From contig NZ_WTVK01000005.1 in the NCBI RefSeq assembly GCF_012910805.1, positions 83,191-147,190 on the forward strand: a DNA stretch of 64,000 nucleotides. The letters run 5' to 3'. Both the position numbers and the translations under genes were made by a program. The notes beneath the pieces are model-generated. The model saw nothing but the letters and a program-made list of their open reading frames with translations, did no database searches and had not been told where the DNA came from. The DNA is from Aromatoleum evansii (lineage in GTDB: Bacteria; Pseudomonadota; Gammaproteobacteria; Burkholderiales; Rhodocyclaceae). Shown here piece after piece: positions 39,072 to 47,900 of the stretch (within the stretch, counting starts at the first letter, position 1; the number at the start of each line of letters is the position of its first letter).

Positions 39072-39809
39072 TCACTTGCCTCCCTTCTGGCCGACGATGA
39101 GGCCGGGCACTCGCGTGCGGGCCTCGACGAAGGCGAGGATGCGGTTCATGACGAAGGCGAGGATGAAGTAGGCCATCGTGACGACGATGGTGATCTCGAG
39201 CACCTGCGAGGTCTTCTCGATGATCTGCTTGTACTGGAAGTAGAGCTCGAGGATGCCGACCGCGTAGGTCACGGCCGAGTTCTTGAAGATGTTCATCGCC
39301 TCCGACGTGAGCGCCGGCAGCACGATGCGATAGGCCATCGGCAGGCGCACGTAGCGGTAGGTCTGCCACTCGGTGAAGCCGAGCGCGAGGCCGGCAAAGC
39401 GCTGGCCGCGCGACAGCGAGTTGATGCCCGCCTTGACCTGCTCGGCGATGCGCGCCGCGGTGTACAGGCCCAGGCCGACGATGGCGATGACGAAATAGGG
39501 CAGGTCCTGCTTCATCCACAGGCCAAGCTTTTCGGGCACCAGCTCGGGCACGACGAAGAACCACATGAAGAGCTGGACGATCAGCGGGACGTTGCGGAAG
39601 AGGTCGACGTAGGCGTCGCCGAGGCCGACGAGCCAGCGCTTCGGCGTCGTGCGCATGACGCCGAGGGCCGAACCGAGGATCAGCGCGACGGCGAGCGAGG
39701 CGAGCGAAACGAAGGTGGTCCAGCCGAGGCCGGACAGGATCCAGTCGTAGTACTTGAGACCGTCGTCGGTCTCCTGGAAGAAGAACATCCAGTCCCAATG
39801 GTAGTTCAT
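39072..39809 (-). CDS. gltJ: Glutamate/aspartate ABC transporter permease GltJ
   Basis: A 245-residue permease pairing with GltK. The N-terminus MNYHWDWMFFFQETDDG is characteristic of GltJ. It has about five helices and the EAA-like loop GLALGFTEWQTYRYVRLPMA. It follows gltI by 90 bp. Confidence 0.95.
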   Translation of the reverse strand: MNYHWDWMFFFQETDDGLKYYDWILSGLGWTTFVSLASLAVALILGSALGVMRTTPKRWLVGLGDAYVDLFRNVPLIVQLFMWFFVVPELVPEKLGLWMKQDLPYFVIAIVGLGLYTAARIAEQVKAGINSLSRGQRFAGLALGFTEWQTYRYVRLPMAYRIVLPALTSEAMNIFKNSAVTYAVGILELYFQYKQIIEKTSQVLEITIVVTMAYFILAFVMNRILAFVEARTRVPGLIVGQKGGK

Positions 39810-39899
39810 GCGAACTCCCCTCCCTGGGCGGCGCGCGGGCGCCGGGTTTGTCGGATGTCGGGTCGCGGCGGCCGTCTCCGGCCGCCGCGCGCGGGCCGC

Positions 39900-40796
39900 T
39901 TATTCGACGCCCTTGTCGGTCGGGTTCTGGAACGCAGCCTTCACCGCCGCGCTCATCGGGAAGTTGAGGTTCACGTTGCGCGGCGGGATCGGGTTCATGA
40001 ACCACTTGGCGTACAGCTTCTCGGCCTCGCCGGACTTCATCAGGCCGGTGAGCGTCTTGTCGACTATCGCCTTGATCGGTGCGTCGTCCTTGCGCATCAT
40101 GACCGCATAGGGTTCGTCACGCAGCGAGGGACCGACGATCTCGAACATCGCGGGATTCTTGGAGCTGGCGATCAGGCCGGCGAGCAGGATGTCATCCATG
40201 ACGAAGGCGGCGGCGCGGGCGCTCTCGACCATCAGGAAGGAGTCGGCGTGGTCCTTGCCGTAGATGTTCCTGACGTCGATGGTCTTGCCCTTCTCGTTCA
40301 TCTTGATGAGCTGGTCGGACGTCGTCCCCGTGGTGGTGACGACCGGCTTGCCGTTGAGGTCGCCGATGTCCTTGACGCCGGAATCCTTGCGCACGGCCAT
40401 GCGCACGCTGGTGACGAAGTAGGCCACCGAGAAGCCGACCTGCTGCTGGCGCGCGACGCTGTTGGTGGTGGAGCCGCACTCGAGGTCGATGGTGCCGTTC
40501 TGCATCAGCGGAATGCGGTTCTGCGAGGTCACCGCCTGGTAATTCACCTGCAGGCTGGGCATCTTCAGCTCGGCCTTGATCGCATCGATGACCTTGGCGC
40601 ACAGGTCCATCGCGTAGCCGACGGGCTTCTGGTTGGCGTCGAGGTAGGAGAAGGGCACCGAGGATTCGCGGTGGCCGATCGTGATCGCGCCCGAATCCTT
40701 GATCTTCTGCAGTGTGCCGGTGAGCTGGGCGTGGGCGGGAGCGGCGAGGACGGCGACGGAGAGGCACAGGGCGAGGGCGGTGAGGGACTTGCGCAT
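39900..40796 (-). CDS. gltI: Glutamate/aspartate periplasmic binding protein
   Basis: A 298-residue solute-binding protein with a signal peptide ending PAHA. Family 3 landmarks are IGHRESSVPFSYLDANQKPV, IDLECGSTTNSVARQQQVGF, and GTTSDQLIKMNEKG. It captures L-glutamate and/or L-aspartate for GltJKL. The start chosen is ATG at 40796 (MRKSLTALAL). It is the first gene of the operon. Confidence 0.94.
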   Translation of the reverse strand: MRKSLTALALCLSVAVLAAPAHAQLTGTLQKIKDSGAITIGHRESSVPFSYLDANQKPVGYAMDLCAKVIDAIKAELKMPSLQVNYQAVTSQNRIPLMQNGTIDLECGSTTNSVARQQQVGFSVAYFVTSVRMAVRKDSGVKDIGDLNGKPVVTTTGTTSDQLIKMNEKGKTIDVRNIYGKDHADSFLMVESARAAAFVMDDILLAGLIASSKNPAMFEIVGPSLRDEPYAVMMRKDDAPIKAIVDKTLTGLMKSGEAEKLYAKWFMNPIPPRNVNLNFPMSAAVKAAFQNPTDKGVE

Positions 40797-41234
40797 GAAC
40801 GGACTCCAATTGTGTTGGTTCGGAAATGCGGAGGACGGCTCTTTTGCCCGGTGAGGCGTGAGCAGCGCGGCGGGTGACGGCCGCCCACGCCCATCGTAAG
40901 GCATGGCGGGGCTCGCGGGCATAGGGATCAACCCGAGTCTCCGTGCGGGCTTGCGCTCGGACGGATTTACACATTGTAACCGGCACTGTCCCAATGTCCG
41001 CGGCATTCTGGGGACAGTCGCCCGGGGGGCGCAGCCGCGCGGGGACGCGCGCTTCATCCGCGCGCGGGCGTCGCGGACGCGGCAGTGGATCGACGCGCCG
41101 GACGCGATGTATGGTTGTCGGGGCACACGTGACCGAACTCCTTCGAACGGGAGCGTGCTTCAAATATAGTTCAGCGGCGGGGAGGCGCCAGATCGCCTGG
41201 CGGCGCGCCTCGCGGCGAATCGGCGAGGAGGACG
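40797..41234. other. 438-bp divergent intergenic region between gltI and the WD40 gene
   Basis: No convincing gene is present. Contents are the GC-rich stretch after gltI's start, the inverted repeat at 40985-41018, and a TATAGT hexamer at 41165-41170 about 65 bp before the WD40 gene. That hexamer has only a weak -35 (TTCGAA, 17 bp upstream). A TACAAT on the minus strand near 40973-40978 may be the gltI -10. Confidence 0.5.
40985..41018. repeat. Inverted repeat in the gltI upstream region
   Basis: Outer arms ACTGTCCC and GGGACAGT enclose inner arms AATG and CATT around CCGCGG-rich DNA. The operator-like symmetry immediately upstream of the candidate gltI -10 suggests a regulator site, but the regulator is unknown. 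Confidence 0.4.
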
Positions 41235-43496
41235 GTGGTGGCATCATCTGCTGACGGCATGATCGCGGAACTGCTGACGGACGAGCGTCCGGCAAGAAGC
41301 TGCGACGAGGGCAGCACCGCCGGCCATGCCCTCACCGCGGATCCCTCCGTCATCGCGCGGCGCATGCGGCGGCGCGCGATCGGACTGGGCATCCTCGCCT
41401 TCCTGCTGGCCATTGCGGCAATCGCGGCGCTGGTCGCACGGCAGGTGGCCGAACTGCAGCGCCGCCAGCAAGCCGAAGTGGCGCTGTCGCTGCAGTTGGT
41501 CGCCACGGCCGTGCGCCATGTCGACTCCGACCCGGATCTCGCCGCGCGCGCGGCTCTTGCGGCGCTGCGGCGCACCGCGGAGACCGCACCTTTCCTGCGC
41601 GCCCAGGCCGAGGACGCGGCGCGCCGCAACCTGGACGCAAACCGGCTGCGCCTGACCCTGCGCGGGCACGCGGGCCGCATCAATGCGATCGCCTTCAGCC
41701 CGGACGGGTCGCTGATCGCGTCGGCCGGGCAGGATGGCACGGTACGCCTCGGGAATGCCGTCGACGGCTCGGCGTCCCCCGAGCTGCGCGGACACGAGGG
41801 CGAAGTCCGCGACCTCGCCCTCGATCCCGCCGGACAGACGCTCGCATCGGTGGGCGAGGACGGTCGCATCGTCCTGTGGGACGTCGGGCGCGGCGAACGC
41901 CTGCGCGAGCTGCCGCGACAGCCGGAACCTTTGCATGGCGTCGCGTTCGGCCCGGACGGCGAGATCGTCGCGACGGTGGGGCAGAGCCCGGTCGTGCGGC
42001 TGTGGGACGCCGACACGGGCGGCTTGCTCGCCAACCTCTCCGGCCACAAGGGGCAGGTGCACGCGGTGGCATTCAGCCCGGATGGACGGCATCTGGCGAC
42101 CGCCGGTACCGATGCCTCGCTGCGCATCTGGGATCTCCTGAGCGGACGGGCTCTGCACGTGCTCGACGGCCATGCCGGGACGGTCCTCGTGCTCGCGTTC
42201 AGCCCGGACGGGCGCTGGCTGGCGAGCGCGGGCGAGGACCGCCGGGCACGCCTGTGGGACGTCACCAACGGCACAGCGGTGCGCGCGCTGGCCGAACAGC
42301 CCGGCGCGATCCGTGCCGCTGCCTTCAGCCCGGACGGCAGCCTGCTGGCGACCGGTGACTACGACGGCTCGGCGCTGCTGTGGGACGTGGCAGGCTGTAC
42401 GCGCCCGGGCGGGGAATGCCCGCCGCGCGCCCCTTTCGCCGGCGACGGCAATCCGGTTACCGACCTCGCTTTCGACGCGGCCGGGACGACGCTCGCGACG
42501 ACCGGCATCGACGGCAGCGTGAAGCTGTGGAACCTCGCCTTCGGCCACGAGGGCGCGATCCGCAGCCTCGCCTTCAGTCCCGACGGCAAACGGCTGGCGA
42601 CGGCTGCGGCCGGCACGGATGCCGCGGTGTGGGAGCTCGCGAGCGGGCGGATCCTGCACCGGTTCGCCGGGCCGGCCGGCACGACGGCGCGCGTCGCATG
42701 GAGCCCGGACGGCAGCCGCATCGCCGCCGCGCAAGCCGACGGCGCTGCAATGCTTTGGGACGCCGCCAGCGAACGGCCGCCGCTGACGCTTCTCGGGCAT
42801 GCGGGACGCGTGAATGACATCGCCTTCAGCAGCGACGGACGCAGCGTCGTCACCGCCGGACACGACGGGATGGTCGGCGTGTGGGATGCCGTCAGCGGTA
42901 CGCGGCGCCTGTGGCTGCGCACCGGCACCGCGCCGTTGAACCGCGTGATCTTCAGCCGCGATGGGCGCAGCGTGCTGACGGCCGCAGCCGACGGGGCGCT
43001 CGCGGAATGGAATGCCGCCGACGGCAAACGGCAGCGCACCCTGCAGCAACGCGGCGACGAGATCCTCGACCTTGCGCTGAGCCCTGACGGCTCGCTGCTG
43101 GCGACCGGCGGCAGCGACCGCGTGGTGCGCCTGTGGGGGCTGACGGCCGGAAAGCCGGTGCGCAGCCTGGCGGGACATGCAGGCGCGATCGATGCGCTCG
43201 CATTCAGCCCCGACGGGCGCCTGCTCGCGACGGCCGCACGCGACCGCAGCGCGCGCATCTGGGAAGTCGCGAACGGCTCGCAGCGCCTGGTGCTGCCGCC
43301 GCAGGATGGTCCCGTGCATGCGCTGGCCTTCTCGCCCGACGGACGCGTGCTCGCGACCGGCGGCAGCGATCGGCGCGTGCATTTCCATCCCCTCGACGCG
43401 GCGCAAGTGGCGGCGGCGCTGCGCGAGCGGGTCGCCGCCGGCCTGACGGACGCGGAATGCGCACAATACCTCAACAGTGCCCCCTGCCCGCCCTGA
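41235..43496 (+). CDS. Membrane-anchored protein with 14 WD40 repeats
   Basis: A 753-residue protein starting with GTG after AGGAGGAC. One membrane helix lies at about residues 48-68 (AIGLGILAFLLAIAAIAALV), followed by a helical segment to about 135 (DSDPDLAARAALAALRRTAE). After that come 14 consecutive WD40 units of the AFSPDGxxLATAGxD...LWD type, enough for two seven-bladed propellers. The helix-plus-propeller arrangement matches the C-terminal half of bacterial nSTAND (NACHT/caspase)-WD40 proteins, including the ending LTDAECAQYL, but the ATPase and effector parts are absent. Partner and ligand are unknown. Orientation would place the propellers in the periplasm if the helix is an uncleaved anchor. 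Confidence 0.9.
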   Translation: MVASSADGMIAELLTDERPARSCDEGSTAGHALTADPSVIARRMRRRAIGLGILAFLLAIAAIAALVARQVAELQRRQQAEVALSLQLVATAVRHVDSDPDLAARAALAALRRTAETAPFLRAQAEDAARRNLDANRLRLTLRGHAGRINAIAFSPDGSLIASAGQDGTVRLGNAVDGSASPELRGHEGEVRDLALDPAGQTLASVGEDGRIVLWDVGRGERLRELPRQPEPLHGVAFGPDGEIVATVGQSPVVRLWDADTGGLLANLSGHKGQVHAVAFSPDGRHLATAGTDASLRIWDLLSGRALHVLDGHAGTVLVLAFSPDGRWLASAGEDRRARLWDVTNGTAVRALAEQPGAIRAAAFSPDGSLLATGDYDGSALLWDVAGCTRPGGECPPRAPFAGDGNPVTDLAFDAAGTTLATTGIDGSVKLWNLAFGHEGAIRSLAFSPDGKRLATAAAGTDAAVWELASGRILHRFAGPAGTTARVAWSPDGSRIAAAQADGAAMLWDAASERPPLTLLGHAGRVNDIAFSSDGRSVVTAGHDGMVGVWDAVSGTRRLWLRTGTAPLNRVIFSRDGRSVLTAAADGALAEWNAADGKRQRTLQQRGDEILDLALSPDGSLLATGGSDRVVRLWGLTAGKPVRSLAGHAGAIDALAFSPDGRLLATAARDRSARIWEVANGSQRLVLPPQDGPVHALAFSPDGRVLATGGSDRRVHFHPLDAAQVAAALRERVAAGLTDAECAQYLNSAPCPP

Positions 43497-43574
43497 ACGC
43501 CAGGCGCTGCGAGCCGCACCACGTGCTAAGCTGGACAGCCATGTCGGATTCATCTTCTGTGGAGCCACAAGAAC

Positions 43575-44708
43575 ATGCCGAGCCTGCTGCCCCAACCCGA
43601 TCCCGAAGGTCTGCTCGAATATTCGGTCGTGTATACCGACCGCGCGCTCAACCACATGTCGCAGCGCTTCCAGGGCGTGATGCGCGACATCTCGCGCGTG
43701 CTGAAGAAGGTCTATGGCGCCCATGCGGCAGTCATCGTGCCGGGCAGCGGCACCTTCGGCATGGAGGCGGTCGCGCGCCAGTTCGCGACCGGGAAGAAAT
43801 GCCTGGTGATCCGCAACGGCTGGTTCAGCTATCGCTGGACGCAGATCTTCGACATGGGCGCCATCCCGTCCGAATGCACGGTGCTGAGGGCGCGGCAGCT
43901 CTCCGCCGGAACGCAGGCGCCGTTCGCGCCGGCGCCGGTCGCCGAGGTCGTCGCGACGATTCGCGCACACAAGCCCGATCTGGTGTTCGCTCCGCACGTG
44001 GAGACCGCGTCGGGGATGATGCTGCCGGACGACTACGTGCGCGCGGTCGCCGACGCCGTGCATGAGGTCGGCGGCCTGTTCGTGCTCGACTGCATCGCCT
44101 CCGGCACGATCTGGGTGGACATGGCCGCGAGCGGTGTCGACATCCTCATCAGCGCGCCGCAGAAGGGCTGGAGCGCGCCACCGTGCTGCGCCCTGGTGAT
44201 GCTGGGCGAACGCGCACGCGAGCGCATCGAGGCGACCACAAGCACCAGCTTCTCGTGCGACCTGAAGAAGTGGCTGCAGATCATGGAGACCTACGAGAAG
44301 GGCGGCCACGCCTACCACGCGACGATGCCGACCGACGCGCTGACGGCGCTGCGCGACGTGATGCTGGAGACCGAGGCCTACGGCTTCGACAAGGTGAAGG
44401 CGGAACAGCAGGAGTTGGGCCGGCGCGTGCGCGCCTTGCTCGCCGCACGCGGCTTCCCCAGCGTCGCGGCACCGGGCTTCGAGGCGCCGGGGGTGGTCGT
44501 GTGCTACACGGACGACCCCGAGATCCAGTCGGGGCGCAAGTTCATCGCCCAGGGCCTGCAGACCGCCGCCGGCGTGCCGCTGCAATGCGACGAGCCGGCC
44601 GATTTCCGCAGCTTCCGCATCGGCCTGTTCGGCCTCGACAAGCTGCACGCGGTCGAACGCAGCGTGAAATCGCTGGAACAGGCGCTCGACGCGCTGCGCC
44701 CGGCATAA
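43575..44708 (+). CDS. Class V PLP-dependent aminotransferase (serine/alanine-glyoxylate type)
   Basis: A 377-residue fold-type I enzyme. The PLP lysine is K197 in SAPQKGWSAPP; the cofactor aspartate lies in FVLDCIASG; the N-terminal VPGSGTFGMEAVARQF binds cofactor phosphate. It resembles alanine- or serine-glyoxylate aminotransferases, but substrate choice cannot be read from the sequence. It stands alone, 78 bp after the WD40 gene. Confidence 0.88.
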   Translation: MPSLLPQPDPEGLLEYSVVYTDRALNHMSQRFQGVMRDISRVLKKVYGAHAAVIVPGSGTFGMEAVARQFATGKKCLVIRNGWFSYRWTQIFDMGAIPSECTVLRARQLSAGTQAPFAPAPVAEVVATIRAHKPDLVFAPHVETASGMMLPDDYVRAVADAVHEVGGLFVLDCIASGTIWVDMAASGVDILISAPQKGWSAPPCCALVMLGERARERIEATTSTSFSCDLKKWLQIMETYEKGGHAYHATMPTDALTALRDVMLETEAYGFDKVKAEQQELGRRVRALLAARGFPSVAAPGFEAPGVVVCYTDDPEIQSGRKFIAQGLQTAAGVPLQCDEPADFRSFRIGLFGLDKLHAVERSVKSLEQALDALRPA

Positions 44709-44756
44709 GCGCGGCAAGGCTGTATCGATGTCCGCCAGGCGTTCAGCAGTCTGACC

Positions 44757-44830
44757 GTGGGAGCGGCTTCAGCCGCGAATCGGCGATTCACTCCGCAACA
44801 CCGCTGCTTCGCGGCTGAAGCCGCTCCCAC
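44757..44830. repeat. 74-bp palindromic element, GTGGGAGCGGCTTC family, copy 1
   Basis: Inverted arms GTGGGAGCGGCTTCAGCCGC and GCGGCTGAAGCCGCTCCCAC face each other over a variable centre. The same 74-bp architecture recurs at 63830-63903. It sits in the 232-bp gap between the aminotransferase and alpha-2-macroglobulin genes, which holds nothing else I can identify. Confidence 0.9.
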
Positions 44831-44940
44831 GGGACGCCCGGTCCAGCGGATCTCGCGATTACCCGGGTGAGCCAGTCCGGCCCGGAGAACTTCCCGCGCT
44901 CCTCGGTTACAATTCTGTCCGCATATAACGGGGGAATGGC

Positions 44941-47900
44941 ATGCGGTTCGGAAAGGCGGGATCCAGGGGCGTCGGCATTGCGCCGGTCGCGCTCGTCATC
45001 GTTCTGGTGGCGGCGCTCGGCGGCTACTTCTTCGCCACGCGCGACCGGACGGGCGAAGAGAGCGAAGCCGACAACGTACCCTTCGAACTCGTGGACGGCG
45101 CCCCGCGCGAACTCGACGGCTCGCCGGCCCTCGCCCTGTCGTTCAGCCTGCCGCTCGACGCCCGCGGCGATCACGACAAGTTCCTGCAGGTGCTGGAGAT
45201 GCCGTCGCCCGGCCACGCCGCGGAAGGCTCGTCGGCGGGCGTACAGTATGAAGACGAGGAAGACGGCAGCACAACCACCGCGGTCAGCAACGCGAGTAGC
45301 CGCGATGCGGCCGACACGGCGACCGAGGGCGGCAAGCCGGTCGCCGGCGCCTGGGTCGTCGGCGAAAACCCGCGGCTGCTGTTCTTCCCCCACGTCAAGC
45401 CGCAGACCCGCTACGTCGTGCGCGTGATGGCCGGCCTGCCGGCGAAGAACGGCAGCACGCTCGACGCCGAAGCACGCTTCTCGATCCGCATGGGCACGGT
45501 CGCCCCGGCGTTCTACTTCGCCAGCCGCGGCATGGTCCTTCCCGCGGGGCAGAACGGCGGCCTGCCGGTCACGACGGTGAACGTGCCCGAGGTCGACATC
45601 CAGTTCCTCAAGGTCAAGCCGGAGCGCCTGTCCGAATTCCTCGACCAGGTCGTGGCCGGCCAGGCGACCCGCGATGCCTCCGCCAACACCGAGGACGGCG
45701 AGTCCTACGACGAGGAAGCCTACTACTACGGCGATTCGCGCACGCGGCTCAAGGGGGCCGTCGACGGCTGGCAGCTCGACCAGCTGCACCGCCTCACGAC
45801 CAGCGCCTTCATCGGCCGCTTCGTCACCGAACAGAAGCCCGACCGCCGCCGCGTGACCTTCATTCCCGTCGAGGACATCCCCGCGCTGCGCGAACCGGGC
45901 GTGTACGTCGCGGTGATGTCGCAGCCGAACCGCTTCCGCCACGAGTTCCAGACCACCTACTTCTACGTCAGCGATCTCGGCCTGCACGTGCGCCAGTACG
46001 CCGCCGGCGCCGATGCCTGGGTGAGTTCGCTGGCCAGCGGCAAGGCCGTGAGCGGCGCCGAGCTGAGCTGGATCGACGGCGAAGGCAAGACCCTGGCGCG
46101 CGGCGAGACCGACGGTGACGGGCGCGCGCACTTCGCCGAACGCCCGAAGGGCGCACGCGTGCTCACTGCACGCAAGGACGGGCACCTGTCGCTGATCGCC
46201 CTGAAGGAGCCGGCGCTCGACCTCGGCGAATTCGACGTCGCCGGCACGCCCTTCGTCCCGGTGCGCCTGTTCGCCTACAGCGGACGCAACCTGTACCGCC
46301 CGGGCGAGCGCTTCGACGTGTCGGTGATCGCACGCGATGCCGACGGCCGCGTCGTGCCGCCGCAACCCATCCAGGCCGCGCTGCGCCGGCCGGACGGCAA
46401 GCTGCAATGGACGCGGACGTGGAAGCCGGTGGAACTCGACCCCGGCTACTACACGCAGGCGATCGAACTGCCGGTCGACGCGGCAACCGGCTCGTGGGCG
46501 CTCGAGCTGCGCACCGACCCGGCGGCGAGCACGGCCGCGGCGGTGATGCGCTTCGGCGTCGAGGAATTCCTACCGGAACGGATGAAGCTCGAGCTCACGA
46601 GCAGCGCGGAAATCCTCGCCGACGACGCGAGCTGGCGCATCGACGTGAGCGGGCGTTACCTGTACGGCGCCCCCGCTGCGGGCAACAGCCTGGTCGGCGT
46701 CGTCAACACCGAGCGCAACCGCAATCCGCTGGCGCAGAAACTGCCCGGCTTCGTGTTTGGCGATGCCGACGAGGACACGGTCAAGTCGCGCACCGAACTG
46801 TCGGAGAACACACTCGACGACGCCGGCAAGACGAACATAGCCGTGGATCTCGAGGCGGTCGCGGGGCGGCGCTCGCCCTTCACCGTACGCGCCACCATCG
46901 GTCTGCTCGAGAGCGGCGGCCGTCCGGTCATCCGCAGCATCGAGCGCGTGCATTGGCCCGCGCCGGTGCTGGTCGGCGTGCGACCGATGTTCGTCGGCGC
47001 CTACGCGCGCGAAGGCGCCGCGGCGGAGTTCGAAGTGGTGCGGACCGATATCGCCGGCACCCTCAAGGCGGGCACCGCGCTGCCAGTGCGGCTGTTCCGC
47101 GAGAACCGCAACTACTACTGGCGCTTCGACGACCAGCGCGGCTGGAACTCAGGCTTTACGGAGACCGACGAACTGGTCTCGACCACGCAGGTTTCCATGC
47201 CCGCCGGCGGCCGCGGCAAGCTCGCGCTGCCGGTCAAGTACGGCCGCTACCGGCTCGAAGTGTTCGACCCGGAAACGCAGCAGACCGCACGCTACCGCTT
47301 CTACGCCGGCTGGAATGCACAGGACGACGAAACCCAGGGCGTGCGCCCGGACCTCGTCGCGCTGAAACTGGACAAGTCGGGCTACGCGGACGGTGAGACG
47401 GCGCACCTGACGATCACGCCGCCGCACGCCGGCGAGGCGCTGGTCACCGTCGAAGGCGACAAGGCACTGTGGGTGCGCCGCCTGTCGATCGGCGCCGACG
47501 GCACGACGATCGACATCCCCGTCGACAAGGACTGGAAACGCCACGACCTGTACGTGTCGGTGATGATGCTGCGCCCGGGCAGCAGCGGCGAGATGATCAC
47601 GCCGGCACGCGCGCTGGGTCTGATCCACCTGCCGCTCGACCGCAGCCAGCGCAGGCTCGACGTGGCGCTCGAAGCGCCGCAGAAGATGAAACCCGAGCAG
47701 CCGCTGAAGGTGCGCGTGAAGGTGCCGGAAGCCAGGGGCCAGAAGGCGATGGTCACGCTGTCCGCGGTCGATGCCGGCATCCTCAACATCACCGCCTTCA
47801 AGAGCCCCGACCCGTTCGCCTTCTTCTTCGCCAGGCTGCGCTACGGCGCCGACGCGCACGACGTGTACGGGCGCCTGATCGAGAAGATGGCCGGCGACAA

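Noticed and set aside
41650..43420. Regular repeats of about 125 bp considered as CRISPR or tandem DNA repeats
   Set aside because: The periodicity is that of WD40 codons; DNA identity between units is low and the frame is intact throughout.
41244..44717. A 1157-codon open frame on the minus strand
   Set aside because: It lies opposite the WD40 and aminotransferase genes and is an artefact of high third-position GC; its translation is low-complexity Arg/Ala/Gly/His without domains.
44757..44830. The palindromic element considered as a tRNA or small RNA gene
   Set aside because: It has no cloverleaf or promoter, and it recurs as a repeat at 63830.
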